From assembly GCA_005797785.1 (NCBI GenBank), contig SYKL01000055.1, positions 1 to 41,724 of the forward strand: a stretch of 41,724 bases of DNA, written 5' to 3'. Shown here piece by piece: positions 1 to 8,852 of the stretch; the stretch's first letter is position 1, and every line of letters starts with the position of its first letter. The translations under genes were made by a program, and so were the position numbers. This stretch comes from Pseudomonadota bacterium (GTDB lineage Bacteria; Myxococcota_A; UBA796; GCA-2862545). The notes beneath the pieces were generated by a model. It saw only the letters and a program-made list of their open reading frames with translations. It had not been told where the DNA came from and searched no databases.

Positions 1-40
1 GCATGCTCTCGCTCCGTCGTCTTGACCTCGCCTCCGCCGC

Positions 41-529
41 GTGACGCCCTGGACGCCCTGGACGCCCTGGATGAAGGCGGCGGAGATCACCGACGCCGTT
101 GTCGAAGCCATCCACTCCGGCAAATACGACCACATCCGATTGAACCTTCCCAACGGCGATATGGTCGGCCATACCGGTGATCTGGAGGCCACCCGGATTG
201 CGGTGGAGGCCGTCGATCTCCAGGTGGGACGCATGGAAAAGGCCGTTCGCGAATCGGGGGGCATCCTCCTCATCACCGCGGATCATGGAAACGCCGACGA
301 AATGTGGGCGTGGGAGAAGGGAAAGCTCACCCGCGAGCCAGATGGCCGTCCCCGCCCACGGACCGCGCACACCGTGCATCCCGTTCCGTTAATCATGGTC
401 GATCCCAAGGGATCACTCGGGTTCCGCAGCGATATCCAGAAGCCCGGCCTCTCGGCGATCGGAACCACCCTGCTTCAGCTGCTGGAAGTGCCGATTCCAT
501 ACAATTATACGGCCGGTTTGCTCAAGTGA
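41..529 (+). CDS. gpmI: 2,3-bisphosphoglycerate-independent phosphoglycerate mutase, C-terminal part only (N-terminus missing at window edge)
   Basis: Motifs [49 protein letters not shown] match the GpmI C-terminus; homologous sequence begins only at about position 71; in-frame TGA at 23-25. Confidence 0.9.
   Translation: MTPWTPWTPWMKAAEITDAVVEAIHSGKYDHIRLNLPNGDMVGHTGDLEATRIAVEAVDLQVGRMEKAVRESGGILLITADHGNADEMWAWEKGKLTREPDGRPRPRTAHTVHPVPLIMVDPKGSLGFRSDIQKPGLSAIGTTLLQLLEVPIPYNYTAGLLK
43..69. repeat. Three perfect tandem copies of the 9-mer GACGCCCTG
   Basis: Direct reading: gacgccctg at 43-51, 52-60, 61-69, immediately before the recognisable GpmI sequence. Confidence 0.95.
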
Positions 530-1530
530 TCGACCTCCGCTCCGACACCGTCACCCGACCAACCGGCGCCATGCGAAAAGCCATGGCCGAAGCGGAGGTT
601 GGCGACGACGTCTTCGGTGATGACCCGACCGTCAACCGGTTGGAGGCGCTCTGCGCGGAGATCTCCGGCAAAGAAGCCGCATTGTTCGTTCCGTCCGGGA
701 CGATGGCCAATCAGATCGCCATCCGGCTGCACACCCGTCCCGGTGATGAAGTACTCATGGAAAGCGGCGCTCATCCCTTCAATCACGAAGCGGGCGGAGC
801 GGCCGTCATCAGCGGGGTTCAAATCCGGACGATCTTCGGCGCCCGCGGAATTCTCGATCCCGCGGAGGTACAGGCGGCGATCCGTCCTCCCAACGTTCAC
901 TTTGCGCCGCCGACCCTCCTGTGCGTCGAGGACACCAGCAACCGCGGGGGTGGCAGCGTTCATCCGGCCGATCGCCTGCAAGACCTCGCGGAACTCGCGC
1001 ATAAAAACGGTCTTTCTGCCCACCTCGATGGCGCCCGGGCATTCAACGCGGGGGTGGCGTCGGGCATCCCGCTTCACGAACGATACCGTTGTTACGATAC
1101 TATCAGCTTTTGCTTCAGCAAAGGATTGGGCGCCCCGGTTGGATCGGCCCTCTGCGGACCGCGCGATCTCATCGAAACTGGGCGTCGGGTGAGGAAGATG
1201 CTGGGTGGCGGTATGCGCCAAGCGGGGATATTGGCCGCCGGCGCCTTGCACGCGCTCACCCACCACATCGACCGTCTCGACGAAGATCACCAACTCGCCA
1301 AGAGTATCGCCGAAGGTCTGCTTTCGCTTGGATACTGTGTCGAGACGCCAGAGACCAACATGGTCTACGTTCCGATCCTCAACGCTCCTCAAGCTGCGAT
1401 CGAGCTCGCCAACTCAGGCGTCGCATGCATCGCCGTTGCGCCGGATCGCCTGCGGTTGGTCACCCACCTCGACGTCCGGCGCTCGGATCTTCCCACAATT
1501 CTCACGGCTTTTTCCCGGCTTCCTCGTTAG
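526..1530 (+). CDS. ltaE: Low-specificity L-threonine aldolase (PLP-dependent)
   Basis: [60 protein letters not shown] start at 526 overlaps the gpmI stop (GTGA). Confidence 0.9.
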   Translation: MIDLRSDTVTRPTGAMRKAMAEAEVGDDVFGDDPTVNRLEALCAEISGKEAALFVPSGTMANQIAIRLHTRPGDEVLMESGAHPFNHEAGGAAVISGVQIRTIFGARGILDPAEVQAAIRPPNVHFAPPTLLCVEDTSNRGGGSVHPADRLQDLAELAHKNGLSAHLDGARAFNAGVASGIPLHERYRCYDTISFCFSKGLGAPVGSALCGPRDLIETGRRVRKMLGGGMRQAGILAAGALHALTHHIDRLDEDHQLAKSIAEGLLSLGYCVETPETNMVYVPILNAPQAAIELANSGVACIAVAPDRLRLVTHLDVRRSDLPTILTAFSRLPR

Positions 1531-2873
1531 CCGGCGGTGAACATGAAAGGGTAGGATACAAACACAGAGCCATTACCTTTCGGCTTTGGGAACTCCATTT
1601 TCATGAATGTCCGCAAAATGCAGTCTTCCACGGCCAGGTTGTTCATCGAGGTTGCCTTGACGTTGGCCGAGGACACCGACCCATCGCCCGCGATAGTAAA
1701 CTTCATTACTATTTTCCCGGCCAGGCTCGGATCCTTTGTAAGCTCCCGCTGGTAACAATATCGGATTCGGCTCATGTGTCGCTTGATCACCTCGTCGATC
1801 ACCGAGCGGTCCATGTTGCCGATCAGGATCGGTTCACCTGACGGTTTCGCAAGTCCGCCGCTCTCTTTCTTCCCCCACTCGCCACCGCTGCTCGCGGCGC
1901 ACGCTTGGCCCGGCGCGCAGCCCACCCCGGTTACATCGCCGCCAAACTTCTCAGCTGCACCCGGTCCACCAAAACCAGGCCCACGATTGCCTTTTCCGAG
2001 CCCACCTTCGCCGGGCTTTCCGCTACGGTTTCCGATCAAGCCTGGGATTCCGCCGGCCAATTCGCCCGGCAGGCCCGAATCCCCCAAGTGCGCGAACGCC
2101 TCATCCTGAAATGCTGCGTTCAAACCTGCATCATCTACGGTGGCTCGGTCTTGTTCCCGCTTGCTCAGCGTGTTTCCACGCGCTGCCCGCTCCGTTTTCT
2201 TGGGTCCGGCGGCGCCTTCCGGGCCTTTCGCCTTCGCTTTCGGCGCTGGCTTCGCCGCCTCCGGTTCCGGCCGATGCATCATCAATTCCACGTAGTGGTC
2301 ATCGTCCGGAGAGGCCTCTGTGCGCGCTTCGTAAGGCAAGGCGTACCCAGCGCCGGCGATCACCCCGCCAAGCATCAGGAAGCCCGACAGGAGGGCCGCA
2401 AAGGGGTAGTCCACGACCAACTTCGGTGTCGCTTTTTTTCCGGCCGCGGCCCACCGAACCACAAACGCCATCCCGTGAAGTTCGATCGCCACTTGAAGCT
2501 GCTCTACCATCGGAATTTCCAGTCCCGAGACCGATTTTCGGGCCATGCCTGAGGCCACCATGTCCTCGAATTCCAGCCGCTGGCTTCCCAATTCGGCAAA
2601 ACCCGCGCAGCCCGCAGGTACCAACAAGGTCGGAACCCCTGCATGTGGGGCGATCAACGTGTGTACTCCGCCGTTCGAGCCCACCTGAAAATCGCATCCC
2701 GAGGCGCCCACCGTCACCCTTTGTTCGGGTTTGAACGCCTTGGTGCTCAAAACGGCATCCCCCCAAATTTGGCAGATGTCCACGACTTTTGCAGCACCTG
2801 GGGCGGCCACAGGTTGCGACCGCCACAGCGATTCAGTGTTTGAAAGGGTGGAAAGCAGCTCGGCGTGGGACAT
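1527..2873 (-). CDS. AgmX/PglI C-terminal domain-containing protein
   Basis: C-terminus [48 protein letters not shown] is typical of this TonB-like C-terminal domain; internal TM and Pro/Ala/Gly-rich linker; RBS ggagg before ATG. Confidence 0.8.
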   Translation of the reverse strand: MSHAELLSTLSNTESLWRSQPVAAPGAAKVVDICQIWGDAVLSTKAFKPEQRVTVGASGCDFQVGSNGGVHTLIAPHAGVPTLLVPAGCAGFAELGSQRLEFEDMVASGMARKSVSGLEIPMVEQLQVAIELHGMAFVVRWAAAGKKATPKLVVDYPFAALLSGFLMLGGVIAGAGYALPYEARTEASPDDDHYVELMMHRPEPEAAKPAPKAKAKGPEGAAGPKKTERAARGNTLSKREQDRATVDDAGLNAAFQDEAFAHLGDSGLPGELAGGIPGLIGNRSGKPGEGGLGKGNRGPGFGGPGAAEKFGGDVTGVGCAPGQACAASSGGEWGKKESGGLAKPSGEPILIGNMDRSVIDEVIKRHMSRIRYCYQRELTKDPSLAGKIVMKFTIAGDGSVSSANVKATSMNNLAVEDCILRTFMKMEFPKPKGNGSVFVSYPFMFTAG

Positions 2874-2996
2874 GGTGGCCTCCGGTGTTGCGCGAACGTC
2901 GCCGCGCCTTTCTCCAGAGTCGCCTCTCCACAGTCGGTTCCAAGATTCCGGTCAAACGCCTGTCAAGACAAATTGTGACGAAAAACAGACACGGCG

Positions 2997-3024
2997 AAAA
3001 AAAGCCGCCGGCAAAGGCCGGCGG
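2997..3024 (-). terminator. Rho-independent terminator for the vWA lipoprotein gene
   Basis: Minus strand: stem CCGCCGGC / GCCGGCGG (3005-3024) followed by TTTTTTT (3003-2997). Confidence 0.85.
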
Positions 3025-3065
3025 GAAAGGAGACGCTGAATTTCGTTGGAGCTTGAACGCCGATC

Positions 3066-4604
3066 TCAGTCGCAGGGAACCACAACCCCGTAGTTCACCA
3101 CGACCGAGCTGCCCGATAACTCCAAGTCGAACTGAATTTCGTTGGTGCCGGCGTCGTAGTGCCAACCGGTCAACCATTGGGTGCCGTCCACACGGACCTC
3201 GATCGAGGCGGGGTCGGGAGTTTCCGAAAGTGGGAAATCGTACAACCCTTCCAAGGAAGCGGTCGCCAATTCCTCGGCGCTGTCTGACCAGTCGTCGACA
3301 AGCGACAACAGCGAGCCACCGGTCGCTTCCACGGCATCCCAGTACCGATACGGCGATTGGTCGGGATAGGGAGGGCCGAGCAGGGTCACTGCGGAGAGCT
3401 TCACCAGCGCAGGATCCGACTTGTAAGACTGCAATTGGCTGACCCAGTAGGAAACCGTACTGGACGATTGCTCGGCTTCATCCGATACGAAAACAATGTG
3501 CAGAAGCGCCTCTTCACGCAGGAAGCCCGCATTGCAGCCGTTGTTTCCGGTCTTCGAAAGCGCCGTATTGGTGAGGGTAAACAGCTTCTCCGTGTTGAGC
3601 TGCGCGTCATCCCCCAATGCGACCGCCGCCTGGAATTTCGACGCATAGTTCACGGTAGTGTACTTCAAAACTCCGCTGTTGAAACAGCCCGTATCCAGCG
3701 TTGCAACCCCGATTCTCCAGTCCGTGGTGTAGGCGTTGATCGCGGAAATGAAGGTCGCAAAGTTATTCCCGAGGCTCACCGCATCATCGTCCATCGAACA
3801 CGATTGATCGACCGCAAAGATCAGGTCGACGGGAGGATTGACGGGCACTTCGAAAACGTCTTCGACTTCATCGACATAGCGGCCTTCCGCCGTTTGAACC
3901 GCGACCGTTTCGCCGTCGGGATCATTGCTGACCACTTGAATTTCGCCCTCAAAGTCGCCTTCGGCGGAAGGGAGGAACTCTACCACGACCTGAGATTCGT
4001 CACCTGGAGCCAACACAAGTGGTAAAGTCAGTTGACTATCCAAAGAAAGGGCACCGTTCGCCACATAATCGATGCTGTCGATCACCAAATCTTCTTGGCC
4101 GACATTGGTCAGCGTAAACTCTTGGGTGTCGGGGCAATCGATGAACTTCACACCAAAATCATAGACCGCGGGCGTAATTTCCAGATCGGGGGCAGCGCCG
4201 TACCCGACCAAATCCACCGGCACCGAACCCTCGTCCGGATCATTGCTCAACACCCACGCTTCACCCAAGTGTTCGTCCCCGCCCTGAGGCTCAAACGCGA
4301 CGTCCACAGTCACCAATTCACCAGCAGGAAGCACTTGATCTTCCAAGTCTGTCAAAAGGGTGAAGGCGCCACCTTCGAGATTGAGCGACTCCAGAATCAA
4401 ATCGGTGGTGCCGACATTGGTCACCGTGAAGGACTGAACAGCCGCTTCATCCTCGCTGGACAGGGTTCCGAAGTTCAGCGTTGAGGGGTTGACCTCGATG
4501 TCCGCATCGACATCACCCGTCAAAAGGTTCTTGTGAAGCTCATTCTCCGTGCAGCCAGCGCTCCACATCAGCGCCGAAACCATCGCAAGACCATAGGCTC
4601 GCAT
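3066..4604 (-). CDS. Lipoprotein with choice-of-anchor-D (ASPM/SPD-2/Hydin-like) repeats and a von Willebrand A-like domain
   Basis: Signal plus lipobox (WSAGC); repeats such as LNFGTLSSEDEAAVQSFTVTNVGTTDLIL and YDFGVKFIDCPDTQEFTLTNVGQEDLVI; DLIFAVDQSCSMDDD (MIDAS-like). Confidence 0.8.
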   Translation of the reverse strand: MRAYGLAMVSALMWSAGCTENELHKNLLTGDVDADIEVNPSTLNFGTLSSEDEAAVQSFTVTNVGTTDLILESLNLEGGAFTLLTDLEDQVLPAGELVTVDVAFEPQGGDEHLGEAWVLSNDPDEGSVPVDLVGYGAAPDLEITPAVYDFGVKFIDCPDTQEFTLTNVGQEDLVIDSIDYVANGALSLDSQLTLPLVLAPGDESQVVVEFLPSAEGDFEGEIQVVSNDPDGETVAVQTAEGRYVDEVEDVFEVPVNPPVDLIFAVDQSCSMDDDAVSLGNNFATFISAINAYTTDWRIGVATLDTGCFNSGVLKYTTVNYASKFQAAVALGDDAQLNTEKLFTLTNTALSKTGNNGCNAGFLREEALLHIVFVSDEAEQSSSTVSYWVSQLQSYKSDPALVKLSAVTLLGPPYPDQSPYRYWDAVEATGGSLLSLVDDWSDSAEELATASLEGLYDFPLSETPDPASIEVRVDGTQWLTGWHYDAGTNEIQFDLELSGSSVVVNYGVVVPCD

Positions 4605-4631
4605 CCAACACCCCCAGACACCTGGGAGGTT

Positions 4632-4648
4632 TGCAACCGATGTGCCAG
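4632..4648 (-). promoter_or_regulatory. Sigma-54 (RpoN) -24/-12 promoter
   Basis: Minus strand reads CTGGCACATCGGTTGCA against the consensus YTGGCACGNNNNTTGCW; GG/GC spacing exact; predicted +1 about 4621, 17 nt before the ATG at 4604. Confidence 0.75.
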
Positions 4649-4693
4649 CGATGGCTACGATAGCTCGCGGATAATTTCCGGTTTTCGAGCCCG

Positions 4694-4715
4694 GGTGCGG
4701 CGTCCATGCCGCACC
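4694..4715. repeat. Inverted repeat GGTGCGGC-N6-GCCGCACC
   Basis: Direct reading; perfect 8-bp arms. Confidence 0.9.
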
Positions 4716-4724
4716 TCTCTGCCC

Positions 4725-4748
4725 ATCTGGGGTGGATCCACCCCAGAT
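4725..4748. repeat. 24-bp perfect palindrome ATCTGGGGTGGATCCACCCCAGAT
   Basis: Direct reading; self-complementary over 24 bp. Confidence 0.95.
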
Positions 4749-4860
4749 TCGGAACCGCGCTCATTATTATCAAGTGTCAATCAACGCCAGAATGTAAACC
4801 AACGTTGACGCTTTGATGGCGCCGCCTCCCCAAACCCGGGGTTGCAACGTTTCCCGCCGC

Positions 4861-5844
4861 TCAGGCGCCGAGAAGATCCGCCACCGCCGCCTGTTCGGCT
4901 TCCAACTCTTCAACGTTTTCCTTGATTTTCGCGCGGCCGAAGTCATCCACCTTCCAGTCGGTGATCACCTCGTGCTTTCCACCCGCGGTGGTGGTCACCG
5001 GGAAACTGTAGATCAAACCCTTGGGAACGCCGTACCAACCTTCGGAAGGGATCGCCATCGACACGACGCGGCCGTCGGAGCCCAGGAACCAATCGCGCAT
5101 GTGATCGACGGAGGCACCCGCGGCCGATGCGGCCGAAGAAGCGCCGCGCGCCTTGATGATCGCTTTGCCGCGCGTGGCGACCGTGTTCAAGAAGCCGCCG
5201 CGCAGCCAATCCGCCTCAAATTTCGAGGAAACGGGAGCGCCATCGATCGTCGCCCGGGTGACATCGGCGTACATCTTATCGGAATGGTTGCCCCAAACGG
5301 CCACATCGCGAACCTTCTCCACCGGAACTCCCGCGCGTGCCGCCAACTGGCCCAACGCGCGGTTGTGATCGAGACGGGTCATCGCCGAGAATTGCTGTGC
5401 GGGAATGTCGCGAGCACTCTTCTGGGCAATGAGACAGTTGGTATTGCAAGGATTGCCCACCACAATCACGCGAACATCGCGGGCAGCGACATCATTGAGC
5501 GCCTTGCCCTGGCCAACGAAAATCGGACCGTTGGCCCGGATCAAATCGCTACGGTCCATCTCTGCGGTACGAGGACGCGAGCCCACCAAGAAAGCCGCAT
5601 TCACGCCATCGAAGGCACGGCGAGGATCGTCGGAAGCGACGATTCCATGCAACAAACGGGGTGCCGAGTCTTCGAGTTCCATGACCACACCGGAGAGCTT
5701 CTCCATCGCGGGGGTGATCTCCAACAAGTGGAGGATGATCGGCTGATTGGGGCCAAAACAGTCGCCATTCACCAGCATCCACAACAGCGAGTAAGAGATG
5801 TTGCCGGCAGCACCGGTCACAGCGACGCGAAGGGGAGCGTTCAT
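4861..5844 (-). CDS. mdh: NAD-dependent malate dehydrogenase
   Basis: MNAPLRVAVTGAAGNISYSLLWMLVNGDCFG, VVGNPCNTNC, TRLDHNRALGQLA, WGNHSDKMYADV; RBS ggagg upstream of ATG at 5844. Confidence 0.93.
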   Translation of the reverse strand: MNAPLRVAVTGAAGNISYSLLWMLVNGDCFGPNQPIILHLLEITPAMEKLSGVVMELEDSAPRLLHGIVASDDPRRAFDGVNAAFLVGSRPRTAEMDRSDLIRANGPIFVGQGKALNDVAARDVRVIVVGNPCNTNCLIAQKSARDIPAQQFSAMTRLDHNRALGQLAARAGVPVEKVRDVAVWGNHSDKMYADVTRATIDGAPVSSKFEADWLRGGFLNTVATRGKAIIKARGASSAASAAGASVDHMRDWFLGSDGRVVSMAIPSEGWYGVPKGLIYSFPVTTTAGGKHEVITDWKVDDFGRAKIKENVEELEAEQAAVADLLGA

Positions 5845-5965
5845 TGGGATCCTCCAAGATTGGCCCAAGGCGTAACCGGGGGTACTTCGGATCGCGATCG
5901 ACCATGGGCCCCAAATTTCACTCCCCACGGTTCCGCCGACGGAGCAAGTGCACAGGGGAGGAAGC

Positions 5966-6598
5966 ATGTGGGATCTCATCTGGCCTGGCGAATGTAGAGT
6001 GTGCGAGGCGCCGGTAGCCGGCATTCTTTGCCACGAGTGCGGTCCACTCGGGATTTACCGCATAAACCGTCGCATCACCGGAATTGAAACTGCGATCACC
6101 TCCGCCCCCTATTCGGCACCGGTCGGAAACGCAGTGAAACTCGCCAAGTACAGCCGCAATCGGCCGCTCGCTGCGGTTCTCGCGAAGCGTTTTGCCGACC
6201 AGGTGAGTCCCATCCTTCAAAACGCACCCTTCAACGCCATTGTGCCGGTGCCATCCCACTGGCGCAAACGCTGGCACCGGGGATTTGAGATTTCGGCGTT
6301 ACTCGCGATCGAACTCGCTTCGGTCGCCCGCCGCCCCGTCGTGCACGGACTGAAATCCACAGGTGCCTCAAACCAAGCCGGAATCGCCGGCCATCAGCGA
6401 CATACGACAGCTATGTCGCGGTTTCGTTCGCGCTGCATTTGGCGAGGCGGCGCCGTGTTGTTGGTCGATGACGTGTTGACCACCGGCTCCACAGCGGAGG
6501 CGTGTGCACAAGAACTGCTCGGTTCTGGCGTATCTCGGGTGTTTCTAGCCACGTTGTGCGCCGCGAGACCATCCGAGACATCCGTCCAAATTCTGTGA
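5966..6598 (+). CDS. comF: ComF family phosphoribosyltransferase
   Basis: CRVCEAPVAGILCHECG zinc-finger-like pairs, IVPVPSHWRKRWHRGFE, VLLVDDVLTTGSTAEA PRTase motif. Confidence 0.88.
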   Translation: MWDLIWPGECRVCEAPVAGILCHECGPLGIYRINRRITGIETAITSAPYSAPVGNAVKLAKYSRNRPLAAVLAKRFADQVSPILQNAPFNAIVPVPSHWRKRWHRGFEISALLAIELASVARRPVVHGLKSTGASNQAGIAGHQRHTTAMSRFRSRCIWRGGAVLLVDDVLTTGSTAEACAQELLGSGVSRVFLATLCAARPSETSVQIL

Positions 6599-6627
6599 CA
6601 ATGTCCGACAAATGAATCGGCGTTTGG

Positions 6628-6661
6628 TGCGTATGTTGAACGCATGAACGGAACAACCGTT
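6628..6661. promoter_or_regulatory. Two short inverted repeats upstream of a sigma-54 promoter (TGCGT-N7-ACGCA, AACGG-N5-CCGTT)
   Basis: Direct reading: 6628-6644 and 6647-6661; candidate activator sites. Confidence 0.45.
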
Positions 6662-6670
6662 GCACTGCGC

Positions 6671-6687
6671 TTGGCACGGCAGTTGCT
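6671..6687 (+). promoter_or_regulatory. Sigma-54 (RpoN) -24/-12 promoter, consensus match
   Basis: TTGGCACGGCAGTTGCT matches YTGGCACGNNNNTTGCW at every defined position; predicted +1 about 6698, 17 nt before the ATG at 6715. Confidence 0.85.
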
Positions 6688-6714
6688 TCTCAACAGGCAA
6701 ACTTTGGAGGCCCC

Positions 6715-6897
6715 ATGAACGCTCGCACCAACACCACTCTCGGCGATCTGATCACCGCACTGTACGACGAATTCATGGCGATCTACCAGGACGAACAACT
6801 GGCGTCAGTGGCCGTCGCTGCCACCATCAACGACCTTTTGCTCGAGTCGAGCGAGGCCAGCCGGGGCGACCCCGCTGAAGCGGGCGCAGCCGCCTAA
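6715..6897 (+). CDS. Small 60-aa protein of unknown function
   Basis: ggagg RBS, ATG, stop, flanked by a sigma-54 promoter and a strong terminator; MNARTNTTLGDLITALYDEFMAIYQDEQLASVAVAATINDLLLESSEAS. Confidence 0.75.
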   Translation: MNARTNTTLGDLITALYDEFMAIYQDEQLASVAVAATINDLLLESSEASRGDPAEAGAAA

Positions 6898-6940
6898 GGC
6901 CGCGCGTCCAAGATCTCCAAATAAACCTCAGCATGATTTT

Positions 6941-6999
6941 CAGCCCCCAACTTAGGTTCTGCAGCGCTCGTCGTAGAATCTAAGAAGGGGGCTGTTTTT
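6941..6999 (+). terminator. Extended rho-independent terminator
   Basis: CAGCCCCC-AA-CTTAGGTTCT ... AGAATCTAAG-AA-GGGGGCTG followed by TTTTT; two coaxial stems (8 bp and 10 bp with one G.U). Confidence 0.9.
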
Positions 7000-7046
7000 A
7001 TTGGCGGATCGGGTTAAGATCGACTCCCCTCCTCTCCCTTCCGCAC

Positions 7047-8546
7047 ATGCCCACCGAACACTCCTCCGAAGGTCAAGAACCAATCTCGGATATCGCCACC
7101 GCAGGGTGGGCGGGTATTACCGTGCGGATCGCCTGGGCTTTGCTGGCCGAGGGCGTGCGATTGCGGCCCGACGTGCTGCGCGACACCCGAGACCACGTCT
7201 TCTACAACCTGCACACCGGACTCTCGCTGGTGGCCGCGGAAGATCGGGCGGGAGAGCTCACCTCCAGGCTGGTTGCTCGCGCTCGCCGGAAGACTCACGT
7301 CGATCCGTGGCCACAAGACTCGGCCATGCCGATTTCTCCGCGTTGGAAGAGAGCAATCGACCGTTCGCTTACGCCAATCACCAGCCAGGTGTTCCGACAG
7401 CACTACGGCGACGGACGCGGGTTAGAGTCCCTCGAAAAGGCCCTTCAAGTCGATCGAATTGCCCTCGAGGCCGCTCGCGGCGGACTTCGCGAAGTGCTTC
7501 GGCGAGCGGGCATGCATGATGGGCTACCGTTCGATAATTGGCCCACTGCGCGCTTGGATCGCCTGCTAAAGCGCCTTGCCGCGTTCGCTCCGGGGCCATG
7601 CCCGCCAGCGATCGAGGTAGCGGAGGGCCATCATCGGGCCCACATCGGCCAATGCATCCGGTGCGAGCGCACCTATCGTTTGGTGCAGGGCAACAAGATC
7701 GCCATCGCCGATCTTCTCCCACCTGTCGGCGGAAATCGCCCTACGAACCTAGTAAAAGTCCTTGCAGTCCACGTTCATCCCGATGTCCGTCAACACCGCG
7801 ATGTTTTGGTCCGAGAGTTGGTCGATTTAGAGCCGACCATCCAGTGTTTTCCGGTCGGCGAGGACGTACTGCTGCTCGACGCCCAAAACTACGAACCGGT
7901 CAAGAACCTACTCCAGCTCGCAGCGGAAGTCGGCAAACCCAGCCGAGATCACATTCGCGCGGTGCTTTTGGAAGGACCGGGGCGGTGGTCTTCGCTCGGC
8001 CTCCTGGGCCCCGTGGTGGAGAGCGCGGAAGTGGCTGTTCGTTCGCGCTCCTGGGGCTCGATCGACGGCATGGGCGAACTCCCTGCCCCGCTGCCGCCGC
8101 CACCCTCTGCAAAGAAGTGGTGGATAGGAGTCGGTCTTTCTGCCATGGTCGGGATCGCCGCCACCATCTACGCCGTGTTGCCCGGCGCACCCGATATCGT
8201 ATTTCCGCTCGACCTCGAGTTTACGGCCGGACGAGGCGGTGTTTGGGGCGCGTTCGATGTCGAGGAGGGCGCACACATCACGATCGTTCGGGAGGCCTCT
8301 CACGAAGTTCAGGTGGTTCTCCAGTCCGACTCTGTGGGCGACAAAGCTACTTTAGCCACCGGCGATGGCGCATACCGATTTCACGCACAGGGGGAAGGGG
8401 CGCTGATCATCTCCTCGCCTGCCCCCATTCCAGAGCTTGAAGCACAGCTTGCAGCGGTGGGCTCGGAAGAGTCTCCCCTCGATGCGTTGGCGGAGCGGAT
8501 CCGCGCAACCCAGCCTGTTGCCGACGTGCAGCTGTGGCGGCCGTAA
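7047..8546 (+). CDS. Hypothetical protein with one predicted TM helix (KKWWIGVGLSAMVGIAATIYAVL)
   Basis: Long ORF with an ATG start; longest plus-strand frame between the 60-aa gene and yggU. Confidence 0.7.
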   Translation: MPTEHSSEGQEPISDIATAGWAGITVRIAWALLAEGVRLRPDVLRDTRDHVFYNLHTGLSLVAAEDRAGELTSRLVARARRKTHVDPWPQDSAMPISPRWKRAIDRSLTPITSQVFRQHYGDGRGLESLEKALQVDRIALEAARGGLREVLRRAGMHDGLPFDNWPTARLDRLLKRLAAFAPGPCPPAIEVAEGHHRAHIGQCIRCERTYRLVQGNKIAIADLLPPVGGNRPTNLVKVLAVHVHPDVRQHRDVLVRELVDLEPTIQCFPVGEDVLLLDAQNYEPVKNLLQLAAEVGKPSRDHIRAVLLEGPGRWSSLGLLGPVVESAEVAVRSRSWGSIDGMGELPAPLPPPPSAKKWWIGVGLSAMVGIAATIYAVLPGAPDIVFPLDLEFTAGRGGVWGAFDVEEGAHITIVREASHEVQVVLQSDSVGDKATLATGDGAYRFHAQGEGALIISSPAPIPELEAQLAAVGSEESPLDALAERIRATQPVADVQLWRP

Positions 8547-8830
8547 CACCGCCCGGTTCCTTTTCTTTCGACGTTCGAATTGTGCCCAACGCTCCAAGGA
8601 ACGCCGTTGAGCGAAACGCCGATGGAAGCTGGAAAGTGCGTGTTCACGCGCCTGCCGTCGATGGAAAGGCCAATGAAGCGCTGCTCCGATATCTTGCAAA
8701 AGAGGTCTTCGGCGTTCCAGTTTCCGCAGTGGCCCTTGTGAAAGGGGAGAAGAACCGCAACAAGACCGTCCGCGTGGAGCTTCCGTCGAAAGAGGCACTC
8801 GCTCGGTTGTCGGTCGCCGCAGAGCGATGA
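8534..8830 (+). CDS. yggU: DUF167 / YggU family protein
   Basis: FDVRIVPNAPRNAVE...VRVHAPAVDGKANEALLRYLAKEVFGVPVSAVALVKGEKNRNKTVRV. Confidence 0.88.
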   Translation: MAAVTPPGSFSFDVRIVPNAPRNAVERNADGSWKVRVHAPAVDGKANEALLRYLAKEVFGVPVSAVALVKGEKNRNKTVRVELPSKEALARLSVAAER

Positions 8831-8852
8831 TTGGACGGGCGTTGTCACCTCG

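Noticed and set aside
304-525. N-terminal extension of the threonine aldolase ORF back to 304
   Set aside because: Extension overlaps the gpmI coding region and is Arg-rich; homology begins at the GTG at 526.
4813-5997. 394-aa plus-strand ORF antisense to mdh
   Set aside because: Fully overlaps clear malate dehydrogenase; His/Arg-rich composition typical of a shadow ORF in GC-rich DNA.
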